NCBI GenBank assembly: GCA_017311185.1
Contig: JAESUZ010001739.1
Location: 620,001-684,000 of the forward strand
From: Proteles cristata cristata
Taxonomy: Eukaryota > Chordata > Mammalia > Carnivora > Hyaenidae
DNA length: 64,000 bases
Direction of reading: 5' to 3'
The notes under the pieces were generated by a model. The model was not told the origin of the DNA and searched no databases. It saw only the letters and a list, made by a program, of their open reading frames with translations. Below, one piece after another: positions 12,356 through 23,543 of the stretch (positions are counted from its first letter, which is position 1; each line of letters begins with the position of its first letter). A program made the position numbers and the translations under genes.

Positions 12356-13274
12356 TAGGAGTCCTGAGGCCCTATGAGGGCTGAGAAAGGCCGCCCACTC
12401 AAGTTTGCCGTGTTTCCTATCCCAGTGACTGGTGAACCCACTTCAGGACATGGGATTTGACATGGAACTATTTAAAACATTTGCCTGGTACTCCCCACAG
12501 CCCTTTCCTTCAAAGGACAAGAAGATGACACCCAGGCCCAGGGAAGATCCTTTCTGGGGAACCATGAATTCAGGATCCCTAGAGAACAGTGTCCTCCAGT
12601 GTCCCCAGATGCTGTCCCCACATTGGTGTTTTCAGTCACTTACCCAAAAATTAGCTGGCCTCACCCTTTCCCTATGTAATGGTCCCCCTCCACAAAGATG
12701 CTTCTGGAGCAAGCAAAATCAGGCTGTCTCACAGAAAGTACACTCCAGGCATGAGCAGCAGGACTAGGAATATAAGCATATTCAACCTGAAACCAGAATC
12801 CACACTCCCCACTTTTTTCCAATCCAGGCTCTAAATCACCTTTGTATTCACCCAGGAGACAAAACACCTCATCACTGAGGTTAGGGAATGTTCCCACTTC
12901 ATCAGGCCACTCAGTCCCGGTCTCGCAGGCATCCCTCCTTGGACTTCCAAGTCTGGCCCAGGTAGCAGGAGTGGAGCCTGGTGCTCTCTCATTTCTCTGC
13001 ACAGGTGGAGACCAGCACACTAAGCTGCGGCAGGCTTGCTGGATGGGTGCTCATTTGGCCAGAAATAAGTTCTAGGGACCAAGAACCCTACTTAGCTGCC
13101 TGCTGAAATGTGGCATCTCTTCTCCATAAATACACATGCCCCTGGGTCAGCATGTGTGATAAGCCTGGCAAGGCCAGGGGACATCAGCTGCCCATGGAGA
13201 GCAGCACTGTGGAGTTATTCCCAGTGCCAGGGCTCTCCTCATGGCAGAAGGAAGGAACACAGAGCCCACTTCTT

Positions 13275-13419
13275 GGGGCACCTGAGTGGCTCAGTCAGTT
13301 AAGCATCCAATCCTTAATTGCCACTCAGGTCTTGATCTCAGGGTCATGAGTTCAAGCTCCCCACTGGGTTCCACACTGGGCATGAAGCCAACTTTAAAAA
13401 CAAAAACAAACAAACAAAA
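13275..13419 (+). mobile_element. CAN SINE, sense, short and old
   Basis: Starts GGGGCACCTGAGTGGCTCAG, continues through a degenerate B-box region (GGGTCATGAGTTCAAGC) and ends in an A-rich AAAACAAAAACAAACAAAC tail. It lacks the long CT-rich stretch of the younger copies. No convincing long target-site duplication. In the last EDAR intron. Confidence 0.85.
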
Positions 13420-13559
13420 CCTTCTGTTTATGTCTTTCCTGTTCATAGTTGTCTTAAATATTTCCTCTATATATGTTTAGAACCACACACACACATAGCA
13501 AACATAATTCAGAAAACCTAAAAGGAAAAGGAAAACTATTGCGGTTACCAATATTTTGC

Positions 13560-15210
13560 TTACTGTGCTCTTTATTGATGTTCCAAGGTCCCTTCTTTTA
13601 GCATTTCCTTTCTGTTTAGAGACTTCCTTTTGTCATTCTTTTAGGGTGGTTCTGTTGGTGACAAATTCTTAGTTCTCCTTCATCCTGAGAATGCCTTGAT
13701 TTCCCCTTCATTCTTGAGAGGTATTTTCACTGGGCATGGGGCACTGTGTTGACAGTTCTTTCATTTCCATAATTGAAAATACTGTGCCACATCCCTTTGG
13801 CCTCCTAGTTTCTGATGAGAAATCCATTACCATTCTAAATACTTTCCCCTGTAGGTAAGGTGTTTATTTTTCTTGCTACTTTCAAGATTCCTTTGTCTTT
13901 AGTTTCCATGAATTTCTGATGCATGTTGATATGAATTTCATTGGGTGTATCCTGTTTGGATTTTTCTCAGCTTCTTGAATCTGTAGGCTTATGTCTCTTT
14001 CCAAGTTTGGGGAATTTTCAGCCATTATTTCTTTTTTTCATCCACACCCTGTTTCTCCTCTCCTAGGCCTCCATGACAAAAATGTGAGATATTTTTTATA
14101 GCCCCACAGGTCCTTGTGGCTCTCTGTTTTTCAGTTTATTTTATATTTGTTGCTCAGATAAGTGATTTCTATTCTGTTATCCAGTTCACTAATTCTTTCC
14201 TCTGTCTATATTCTGCCATTGAGCATATCTACTTAGCTTTTTATCTCAATTATTGTATTTTTGCAGTTCTAACATTTCTACTTGGTTCTTTTTTATATTT
14301 TCTATCTTTCACTAAGGCTTCCTATTTTTTCATTTGTTTCAAGCATGTATGTAATTATTTGTTGAAGCATTTTTATCATGGCTTCTATAACATCTTTGTC
14401 AGATAATTCTAACATCTCTGTTATCCCTGGTGTGTTGTCTATTTTTATTTGAGATTTTCCTAGCCACCAAAAACCACAGAGAATTTGGCTGACCCTACCT
14501 CAGCCCTTTTTGGAAATATTTTCAAAAATAAAATTAAGAACATTTGAGATCTTCCTGGTTCTTGGTATAACAAGTGGGTTTCTATTGAAACCTGGAGAGT
14601 TTTATGTCATGTTATGAGACTGTATCTTGTTTAAACCTTCTGTTGTATCTGGCTTCCTCTGATACTTCTATGGAGGTAAATACTCAGGTTCCTACTCAGC
14701 CTTCATTTACACCCAAGTAGGGGTCTCTTTTTGTTGATGGTAGAGGGGTGGGGTGGGAATCTGTTTCTCCAGGTGATCCCCACTGATACCATTGGGCTGG
14801 GAGGCTTGTTATCAGCTGATGATGATGAAGTCCAGGCTTTTGATCTTGCCTTCCCTGACACCTGGTGCAGTGTAACAGCCTATGGAAGGTGGACATCCGG
14901 GTTTGCTTGCCTTGTTGTGGGTGGGGCCACAGTTTTTTCTGTGGTGTTTGCCTGTAACAAAGCAGCTACTGTCTAAATATTTTCTTGCTAAGCTTATTTT
15001 TTCCTAGTGCTTTAGTTAGAGCAGGCATCTGTAGGGACAATTTTGTTTGTTATTGTATGTATTTCTGGATTGCTGGACTCTTCAGCTCCATGTCTGGGAT
15101 AATGATGCAAAAGACTCAGCACAATGTCATTGCTATAGTCCCAACTTCCCTACCAGTCTCACCATTTTCCAGAGTCTCTTTATGTTTGTTTTATAGATAG
15201 TGTCTAGGGT
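13560..15210 (-). repeat. ancient interspersed repeat relic (probably LINE-derived)
   Basis: A T-rich stretch with phrases such as CTACTTTCAAGATTCCTTTG, TTTTCAGCCATTATTTCTT and CTTGAATCTGTAGGCTTATG. These recur in many places in mammalian genomes and look like an ancient LINE relic in antisense. I cannot name the family securely. It fills most of the last EDAR intron, and no reading frame is intact. Confidence 0.4.
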
Positions 15211-15797
15211 TTTTCGCTTTACTTACTAGCAGGAATAGGGAAAAGCATGTCTACTCCAGCATCCAAAAGTAAAATACATCATTTTTTAAAAATGCTCCCA
15301 GGTAAGTCTAATAGTCAGGGAAGATTGAGAACCATTGGACCACTCAGGTTGCAATAACTTAGTTCAGGTAGCACCAACTTTGGGCTGTCTTTGAAAGCAC
15401 TTTTTATAAAGGTGACTGCTTTCTCCATAAAGGGACATAATATTGTCCTTTTGACTCCCTCCTCAGCCCAGCTCCATGTAAACCAGGGCAACCTAACTAA
15501 GGGTAGCCCATATTCAAGGCTTTGGTGACTGCTGACAGTGGTTTTGAGGGGATTATTGTAACAATTAATATGATGGCTATTTTCCTAGGAGGAAGGGACT
15601 GTTGTGGGGGTTTTACTACATAGTAAGGCTTCCTGTGGCTGGCAAAGTCCTGGGTGTAGTTCACCTCAAGCTACGCACTTATTTTTATGGTTTTCTGTAT
15701 GTGTTTTATTTTACAGTTTTCCTAAAGTTTTAAAAATAATTTTTAATGGTGTCAACATCATTAATGGCTTCTATTGACTGCCATATGCAATGTCTGA

Positions 15798-16142
<345 letters not shown>

Positions 16143-16320
16143 GGAGCCTGCCTGTGGGCTGTCCTCCCTGGGAGGCACCTGGGATGTGCCAAGAGCTCTG
16201 GAGCTGTGAGTGCTGCCGACAGACTGCCAAGATTCAGGCTTTTTCTGCTGTCATGAATTTTTGCCTTAGGCCATTCCAAGGAACAAGAAGAAATGAGGCC
16301 TGTCTTCCATTCTAACCAAA

Positions 16321-16326
16321 AATAAA
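16321..16326 (+). promoter_or_regulatory. EDAR: possible proximal poly(A) signal of EDAR
   Basis: A canonical AATAAA lies 179 bases after the stop codon. The following sequence is not strikingly GT-rich, so use is uncertain. If used, it would give a transcript with a very short 3'UTR. Confidence 0.35.
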
Positions 16327-17224
16327 AGACTAAAGCTGGGATAGTCCCAGCTACCCACCTGTACCTCACCAGGCAGGATGAATATTTATTCATCAATTCA
16401 TTCAAGGGATGTTGTTGGGTACTCAGATGAACCAAACAACGTGGGGATGACAGAGATGAAGAATCTGGTCCCTGTTTTTAAGGAGTTTACAACCTCAGGA
16501 GAGACAGAAGACGTGTCTAACAAACCATTTTGTAAAAGATATCAAACAGTCTGGACGAGGGGATACTAAGAAAACGTAATAGAAGTTCTGAGGGAGGGAG
16601 ATGGCTCCTCACTGGGGTGATGAAGGAAGGCAGCATCATGAAGAAAGCAGCTTGAATGCCTGGTGAAATGGCTACAAAAGGCAGATGCCCCACTCCACGT
16701 AGTGTGTCAGGTTTGGTACAAGTCTGCTAATGTCCTAAGTGGCTGTTCTTAAGATCATCCATACTCCTACAGCCCTTCCAGTCACTAATGGAAGAGCTCA
16801 CTCTGTAGCCTGCCTTCTGTCACTGATCTATAAGGCATGTTATTTTCCAGTCAAGTAGACCTGTGTCCAGTCAGTGGCCAATTTCACCTATTGCCTGATT
16901 CCTGGGCCTGGGATCCAGTGGTTTTGTATTACACATGAATTGCTTTCCACTCTCATCCACAGTCAGATTTGACCCTTTGTGGGCAGTAATGTTCAAGGAC
17001 ACAGTCCGTTTAAATTATGTGTCAGCCTGTTTTTGATTTAAACAGAAATGAGTGGTCAGCTATATGTGGAAAGAGAAATGGTGACTTCCTAGGAGTTCAG
17101 CCATGCATAACTGTAGATTTTATGTGTCTGAGACTTGTTAATGAGCCTTGTGGCATGAGAGCTTCTGAGCCAGTCAAGGAAAATGGAACCTCACAGCACA
17201 GGGAGGGCCTGAGCTTGAAATCCA

Positions 17225-17315
17225 GGGACCTGTTTCTAGTTGTTCTAACTTGGGCCATTCTCCTCTCCTTGGGCTTCAGTTTCTCTTCTGCAAAAGAGAG
17301 ATGAGTCTGTGATTC
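17225..17315 (+). repeat. MIR-like relic in the EDAR 3'UTR
   Basis: AACTTGGGCCATTCTCCTCT followed by CTTGGGCTTCAGTTTCTC and GCAAAAGAGAGATGA follows the order of the MIR core, but divergently. Borders approximate. Confidence 0.45.
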
Positions 17316-18473
17316 TGTATTCAGGGAAAGTAAGGTTAGGCGGGCAACAGGAAAATGGACTTCAGGAAATCCTGGGCCTTCAAGGTGCACATTGAAGTGA
17401 ACACAGGTGAATCATCAAGTAAAATGAGACTAGAAGCAGAAAAACTCAAAGTAACTATAATTGTAGAGATAAAGTAATAAACTGGCATTGTTCTTGGCAA
17501 ATTCTCTTCCTATGCCTGCAGTTGCCAAGAGCATGGGAGCCAGGGTAGTGATCATACCAAGGGGTTAATTTAGAGTTCACTGCTAAGCTTCCTATTGACA
17601 GATTTGACTATAGTCATTACCAAATTAAAACCAGTCTCTGACTTACAAAGTGATGTTTTTAAAATTATAAGTCACATGACTGAGCAAATGCTTTGGGGAG
17701 AGGAAATCAGTCATACATTTAGAGCCAACAAGCAATTTCCCACCAATGAATGTAGAACATACTGTGATAGGATCATAATTAGGTCCTGAATATTTAATAT
17801 CATCATTTGCTGTGTCTGTTTGCTGCTGTTTTTCAGAACCTATTTGCTATATCCTGCAAGCTAAATACTCCATGACAAAATTTAATTAGCCTTTTAATCT
17901 CTCTTTGAAATCCTATGGCACCCCTTTCTCCTGCTTTGTGATGATGATGATGATGAGAGTGTCCCCCTGAATCAGGCTGCAAATGTCACATGTGATGAGC
18001 ATGCTGTTCCAGAGTGTCCCAAGAACAATATTTGCAGTGAAGGAACACAAGTAGCTGTTCCTGGACCCAGAGCTTTGCCCCATTTCACATTTACAATGCT
18101 GGGGCCAGACATCTAGCCAGCATCATGCCATGTTTCAGTGATTCTCAACCTACCATTTTTAGGAAGCTAATCATTATAGAGCTAAACATTCCTTTGCCAT
18201 TTACTTATTTGGACATAAATCCAAGAACAGTCTATTCTGATGAGCTTTAGCCTACATTATGGAATTCAAATCAATGAGACCATAATGATTATCACAGACC
18301 AGAGCAGGGACTTTCACCCTGACATTTTGTATGGAGACAGTCATTATTTTGCTATACTTAAAAACTTTTAGGAAACGCCTCAGGCTGGAGCTGTGGGCCT
18401 TAGCCAGTGAAGTCTTAATTGTCAATAGTTTTGTCTCATCCTGTATATATAACTTATTATATTTTACAGTTTC

Positions 18474-18487
18474 AATAAACTAATAAA
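18474..18487 (+). promoter_or_regulatory. EDAR: distal poly(A) signals of EDAR
   Basis: Two AATAAA hexamers, at 18474-18479 and 18482-18487, precede ACTGCTACAATG and a G/T-rich element from about 18508. This is the expected architecture of a strong cleavage and polyadenylation site, and the distance from the stop fits the known long EDAR mRNA. Confidence 0.8.
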
Positions 18488-18505
18488 AAGATTTACAGAC
18501 TGCTA

Positions 18506-20564
18506 CAATGTGAGTTCTTTCTGGGGGTGGAGGGAGGGAGGGGGTAGGTGAGTAGGAAAGTCTCTGATTGCTCTGTTTCTGGTTATTGCACGTGTAAAAT
18601 GAGACCGTAGGATTGTGACCAGCCTAAATGAATTGCTTAAATTTTTATGGCCTAGGCCATGCACTCAAGAGAAGCAAACATTACAATGAGATTGTATAAA
18701 AACACACACACACCTGCTTTGCTTTCCAAGTTGCCATCACTGTATCACTTAACTACTACTGTGTAATAAACCATCACAAAATTCAATGGCCTAAAGTGAC
18801 AATCAATTTATTATTGTAGTTCAGAGGTCAGTAAGGATCCCAGTTGACCTAAGTTGGGCTCAATTGGCTATGGCCCAGATGGGGCTTATGTCTGTTGGGA
18901 GGCTTTAACTGGACTCTCTGTGTTCCATTGTTCCCCATCTTTGTCCTCAAACCAACATTTAGCATAGGCCTGCCTCCATCATGACAATGACAGAAGTGCA
19001 ATAGTAAGCAGACACACAAAGTTTCTTCAGGCCTACACCCAAAACTGGCACACCATCACTTCTAGCTCATTCTTTTGGCCAGAGCAAGTCATATGGCCAA
19101 CCCAGAGTCAAGGGTAGGAAAACAGGCCCCACTCTAACTCTGTGAACCATAAAGTCAACTCATGAAAGGCAAAATATTAGGGCAGACAATGTAAACATCC
19201 ACAAGTATGTTCATTTCCTATGGCTGCTATAACAAATTACCACAAACCTAGTGGTTTAAAGCAACACAAATTTATTATTTTACAGTTTCAGAGAACTCCA
19301 AAGTTTTAACAGAGTTGTCTCCCTTGTGGAGACTATAGAAGAAAATCTGTTTTCCTGCCTTTTCTAACTTCTAGAGTCTGTCCGTATTCCTTGGCTCATG
19401 GCTTCCTTCCATCTTCCAGGTGAACAGTCCCATCTGTCTCCAACCTCTGCTTCCCTTGTCACATTTCCTTTCCTGATACCCACCTGCTTCCCTTTCTTTT
19501 CCCTTGTGATCAAAGAGGACCCTTCTGGGTAATCCAGGATCATCTCTCCATTTCAAGATCCTTAATCATCTCTGCAAAGTCATTTGTCATGTAAGATCAT
19601 GTATCACAAGTTCTAGGGCTCAGAGGGTATATGCTTTTGAGAGCTCATTGTTCTGCCAACCACAATAAGTATGTAAGTGGCTGTGGAATATAACAACATA
19701 ACACCATCAGAGGAAGTGTTCTGTCAAAGCATACTTTCCATCTGAGGCTATTTTATTGTGTGAATAAATATAAACTAAGCACTGGTGTCCTTCCCACTGG
19801 GAACTATGAAGAAAGGATGGACAAACTGGACTGTAGGTGCTCAGCAGCAGACTTCAGTGAACCACCTGCTCTTCACCCCTGACTGGGGCATATGAGCTCC
19901 ACTCTCCTCCACCTTCAGTCTCAGTGATCCAACGGGATGTGGCAGAGTCTTATGAATACCCAGTTTGGGTTGGATGATATATTTTTATTCAGGACTTTGT
20001 TTCCACTCTTCTTCCCCAAACATTTCTAGTGAATTATTCACTCTGGCAACAATTATGGCTTTTAGATGTTTAATGAATTGCTGGCTTTATGTAAAACCAA
20101 CATCTAAGCTATATTTTGTGGCTTCACTCAATGCATTTGGGGTCCTTCAATGACATCTTGCATTTTGTAGTAAAATGCTACAGCTCTGGTCCTACTTACT
20201 CTGTGTTGGAATGCTTTATGAATGAGGAAAATCTGAAAATAGCACAAATGTTGCATTAAAAAAGCATTTTGAGGGTTGGAGTAATCCAGCTTTGCTAAAC
20301 GTTCTGGTGCCAAGAGACTCTGTGAGGAGTTCAAGTATCATAGGTATTTCATTTTTTTTTTAACCCAGGAGAGAGATAACCAGAGGGTGAAAATGGAGAC
20401 AGGATGTAAAAACCATTTTTCTGAGAGTCACCCTTACAATGAAACAGCTTTTCTGTTCTTTCTTATTTTCATAATGCTAGTCAGCATCACTTATACTGGA
20501 TAATTCCTCCACTGAGGGATAATGTTCTTGTTCACTCATAGTCACCTGCATGGGACTCTTAAAG
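18506..20564. other. intergenic DNA downstream of EDAR with ancient repeat relics
   Basis: No gene recognised. Around 18730-19195 and 19205-19670 are two decayed repeats that share phrases such as ACAAATTTATTATTTTACAG and CTTGGCTCATGG, typical of old mammal-wide LTR or DNA-type repeats. I recall similar consensus sequences in the MaLR/MLT group but cannot assign the family. The remainder is unique-looking, AT-rich sequence. Confidence 0.5.
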
Positions 20565-21250
20565 ATCATATGATTTTTATCCTTATGTCAATGTAGTGTA
20601 TTACATTGACTGATATGCAGATGTTGAAGCATCCTGGCATCCCTGGAATAAATCACACTTGATCATGGTGTAAGATCCTTTTAATGTATTGTTGAAATTC
20701 AGTTTGTTAATATTTTGTTGAGGACTTTTCCATCTATGTTCATATTGGCCTATAATTTTGTTTGTAGTATCCTTGTCTGGTTTTGGTGTCAGGGTTGGCC
20801 TAATGCTGGCCACATAAAATGTGTATGGAAATTTAGCCTCTTCTATTTTGTTGTTGTTGTTGTTGAGTTCTAGAAGGACTAGCATTAATTCTTTTTTGAA
20901 TGCTTTGTAGAATTTACCAGTGAAGCCATTTGGTCCTGATGTTTTGCTGGATGAGAGGGTTTTAACTACTGATTCAATCTCTTTTCTAGTTCAGATTTTT
21001 TATTTTATTATGATTCAGTCTTGATAAGCTATTTATGTTTCTAGGAATTTATCCACTTCTATGTTTTCCAACTTGCTGGCATATAAATTATTCATAGTAG
21101 TCTCCTATGAGCCTTTATATTTCTATGGTGTCAGTTGTAACATCTCCTCTTTCATTTCTGATTATACTTATTTGAGTGCTCTTTCTTTTTTTCTTGGTGA
21201 ATGTAGCTAAAGGTTTGTCACTATATCTTTTCAAAGAACCACCTGTTAGG
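20565..21250 (-). mobile_element. old L1 ORF2 fragment, antisense
   Basis: The reverse strand encodes a decayed piece of L1 ORF2 around the reverse-transcriptase fingers (a KIEEAKFPYTFYVAS / TPKPDKDTT-like region, equivalent to the familiar FYEASI-LIPKPDKD motif). The + strand ends with CTAAAGGTTTGTCACTATAT and TTTTCAAAGAACCACCTGTT, the standard antisense of the ORF2 linker. It is truncated at both ends and broken by stops. It abuts the 5' end of L1-A at 21251. Confidence 0.8.
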
Positions 21251-21572
21251 TTCATCAGACGTATTCAAGATGGTGACTAGAAGATCCTGAACTCACCTCC
21301 TCCCACAGACGCATTGAATCTAAAGCTACATATCCTCTCAAAATATCTAATATGGCTGAGTGGTGACTTCACATTGGGCAAATGAGAAGAAAGCCATATC
21401 AAAGCAGGTAGGAGAGACAGGGACACAATCTGACCACAAACCACACCCTGGCAGAGCAACCCATAATTGAAAGTGTACTAAAAACCTAGAGCTTCTCCCT
21501 GAAGGATGAAGGGTTAACACCCACAATGGTCACCCCAACTTTTTTAAAAATTTATTTATTTAAATTTGAGTT

Positions 21573-21807
21573 GGGGCACCTGGATGGCTCAATCGGTTGA
21601 GCGTCTGACTTCAGCTCAGGTCATGACCTCACAGTCCATGGCTTCAAGCCCTGCGTTGTTAGGCTGGGTGCTGACAGCTCAGAGCCTGGAGTTTGCTTCA
21701 GATTCTGTGTCTCCCTCTCTCTCTTTGCCCCTCCTCTGCTTGCTCTTGGTCTCCCTCTCTCTCAAAAAAACAAAGACATAAAAAAATTTCTTTAATTAAA
21801 AAAATAA
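21573..21807 (+). mobile_element. CAN SINE, sense, inside L1-J
   Basis: GGGGCACCTGGATGGCTCAA head, B-box region, CT-rich body and A-rich tail. Flanked by TAAATTTGAGTT (21561-21572) and TAAATTCGAGTT (21808-21819), a 12-base target-site duplication with one change. Confidence 0.9.
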
Positions 21808-21923
21808 TAAATTCGAGTTAGTTAACATACCATGCAATATTGGTTTCAGGAGGAGTAGAACCCAGTGAGTCATCACAGCCAGTGCTCATTCCAACAATTT
21901 CCCTCCTTAAATGCTCATCCCCC

Positions 21924-21983
21924 TGAGCACTGGGTGTTATGTGGAAACTAATTTGACAATAAACTATTTGTAAAAAAAAAAAA
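21924..21983 (+). mobile_element. micro L1 insertion: only the last ~48 bases of an L1 plus poly(A)
   Basis: The 60-base insert TGAGCACTGGGTGTTATGTG ... AATTTGACAATAAACTATTTG + A-tail is the extreme 3' end of a young L1. It is flanked on both sides by the 15-base perfect repeat AAATGCTCATCCCCC (21909-21923 and 21984-21998). This is a bona fide, almost completely 5'-truncated retrotransposition event. Confidence 0.9.
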
Positions 21984-22088
21984 AAATGCTCATCCCCCAT
22001 TAGCTCATCCCCCCTACCCACCTCTCCTCCAGCAACCCTCAGTTGTTCTTTGTATTTAAGAGTCTCTTATGGTGTGCTTCCCTGTTTT

Positions 22089-22277
22089 TCTTAATGTTTA
22101 TTTCTTCTGAGAGAGACAGAGACAGAGACCAACACGAATGGGGAAGGGGAAGAAAGAGAGGGAGACAGAATCAGAAGCAGGCTCTCAGCTGTCAGCACAG
22201 AGCCCGACATGGGGCTTGAACTCACTAACCCAGAAATCATGAGCTAAAACAAAGTCTGACTGAGCCACCAAGGCACC
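22089..22277 (-). mobile_element. CAN SINE, antisense, inside L1-J
   Basis: Inverted head at the right end (TGAGCCACCAAGGCACCC), GA-rich stretch, and TTAATGTTTATTT tail at the left. Possible duplication CCCTGTTTTT / CTCTGTTTTT. Confidence 0.85.
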
Positions 22278-22551
22278 CTACTCTCTGTTTTTGTCTTATT
22301 TTTTCTTCCCTTCTCCTATGTTCATCTGTTTTACTTCTTAAATTCCACACATGAATGAAATCATATGATATTTGTCTTTCTCTAACTGATTTATTTCACT
22401 TAGCGTAACATACTCTAGTTCCATCCACATTGCTGCAAATCAGTCATCCCAATTTTTAAGACATGCACTTGAGAGACAAGTCTCTCGAAACGTCTCATTT
22501 TGAAAGCTAACAGGGCATGCATGCTGAGACCCACAAGAAGTAGTAATCTGT

Positions 22552-22759
22552 GGGACACCTGGGTAGCTCAGTCGGTTAACCATCTGATTCTCGGATTCAG
22601 CTCAGGTCATGATCTCACAGTTCATGGGTTAGAGCCTCATGTTGGGCATGCTGGCAGCATGGAACCTGCTTGGAAGTCTCTCTCTCCCACTGTCTGCCCT
22701 TCTCGCACTCATGCTATTTCTGTCTCTCTCAAAATAAATGAACAAACAAACAAACAAAA
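22552..22759 (+). mobile_element. CAN SINE, sense, inside the L1-A 5'UTR
   Basis: GGGACACCTGGGTAGCTCAG head and AAATAAATGAACAAACAAAC tail. Flanked by similar copies of AAGTAGTAATCTG on the left and AGGTAGTGATCTG on the right, so an aged target-site duplication. Confidence 0.85.
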
Positions 22760-22795
22760 AAGGTAGTGATCTGGGAAACAGCTCTTTTTCTTAAA

Positions 22796-23543
22796 TTTTG
22801 GGGCGTTGTTTTATTTTTTCCCTTTTTTTTATACAAATAGTTTATTGTCAAATTGGTTTCCACATAACACCCAGTGCTCATCCCCACAAGTGCCCTCCTC
22901 CATGCCCATCCCCCCCTCCCCCCCACATCCATCAGTCCTCAGTTTTTGTCAGCATTCAAGAGTCTCTCATGGTTTGCCTCTCTCCCTTTCCCCCACCATT
23001 TCCGTCCTTCTTCTCCCCTTGGTCCTCTGTTAAGTTCCTCCTAATCCTCCTATACGTGCAAACATATGATATTTGTCCTTCTCTGCCTGACTTATTTCGC
23101 TCAGCATAACACCCTCAAGGTCCATCCATGTTGCTACACATGGACAGATTTCATTGTTTCTCATTGCCATGTAGTATTCCATGTATAGATAAACCACATC
23201 TTCTGGATCCATTCGTCCGTTGATGGACACTTAGGCTCTTTCCATGTTTTAGCTATTGTGGAGAGTGCTGCTATGAACATTGGGGTCCATGTGCTCCTAT
23301 GCATCAGCATTTCTGTATCCCTTGGGTAAATTCCTAGCAGTGCTATTGCTGGGTCATAGGGGAGTTCTATTGTGAGTTTCCTGAGGAACCTCCACAGTGT
23401 TTTCCAGAGGGGCTGTACCAGTTTGCATTCCCACCAACAGTGTAGTAGGGTGCCAGTTTCTCCACATTTTCGCCAGCATCTAGAGTTCTCTATTTTGCTC
23501 ATTTTAGCCACTCTGACTGGCGTGAAGTGGTATCTCAGTGTGG
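22796..23543 (-). mobile_element. L1-H: 5'-truncated young L1, antisense, inside the L1-A 5'UTR
   Basis: The + strand begins with T-rich sequence, then ATACAAATAGTTTATTGTCA (inverse of the L1 3' end). It continues through the inverse of the ORF2 C-terminus; the reverse strand encodes the C-terminal zinc-knuckle region [20 protein letters not shown] and then [20 protein letters not shown]. Short flanking repeat TTTCTTAAA at 22787-22795 and 23544-23552. Broken by stops. Confidence 0.85.

Larger units (their letters stand above)
16143..18505 (+). other. EDAR: EDAR 3' untranslated region
   Basis: The stretch from the TGA to the paired distal AATAAA signals is about 2.36 kb, close to the long 3'UTR I recall for human EDAR. 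It is free of L1 and SINE insertions, unlike the DNA beyond 20.5 kb, which suggests constraint. It contains a short (GAT)n run at 17939-17957 and an old MIR-like patch near 17225-17310. The cleavage site is inferred to lie 10-25 bases after 18487, ahead of a GT-rich stretch (TGTGAGTTCTTTCTGGGGG). Confidence 0.8.
21541..22442 (-). mobile_element. L1-J: antisense 3' end of an older L1 inside the L1-A 5'UTR
   Basis: The + strand reads the inverse of an L1 tail (AGTTAGTTAACATACCATGC, later CATATGATATTTGTCTTTCT and CATCCACATTGCTGCAAAT). It is flanked by near-identical copies of the target, GTCACCCCAACT at 21529-21540 and GTCATCCCAATT at 22443-22454. It is itself interrupted by a sense SINE (21573-21807), a 60-base L1 tail (21924-21983) and an antisense SINE (22089-22277). 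Confidence 0.75.

Noticed and set aside
22798..23109. Pro/Ser/His-rich open frames (e.g. repeated PPPCPSPPPP)
   Set aside because: They are antisense readings of the L1 3'UTR polypurine tract and recur at each antisense L1 copy (22.8, 27.2 and 38.2 kb).
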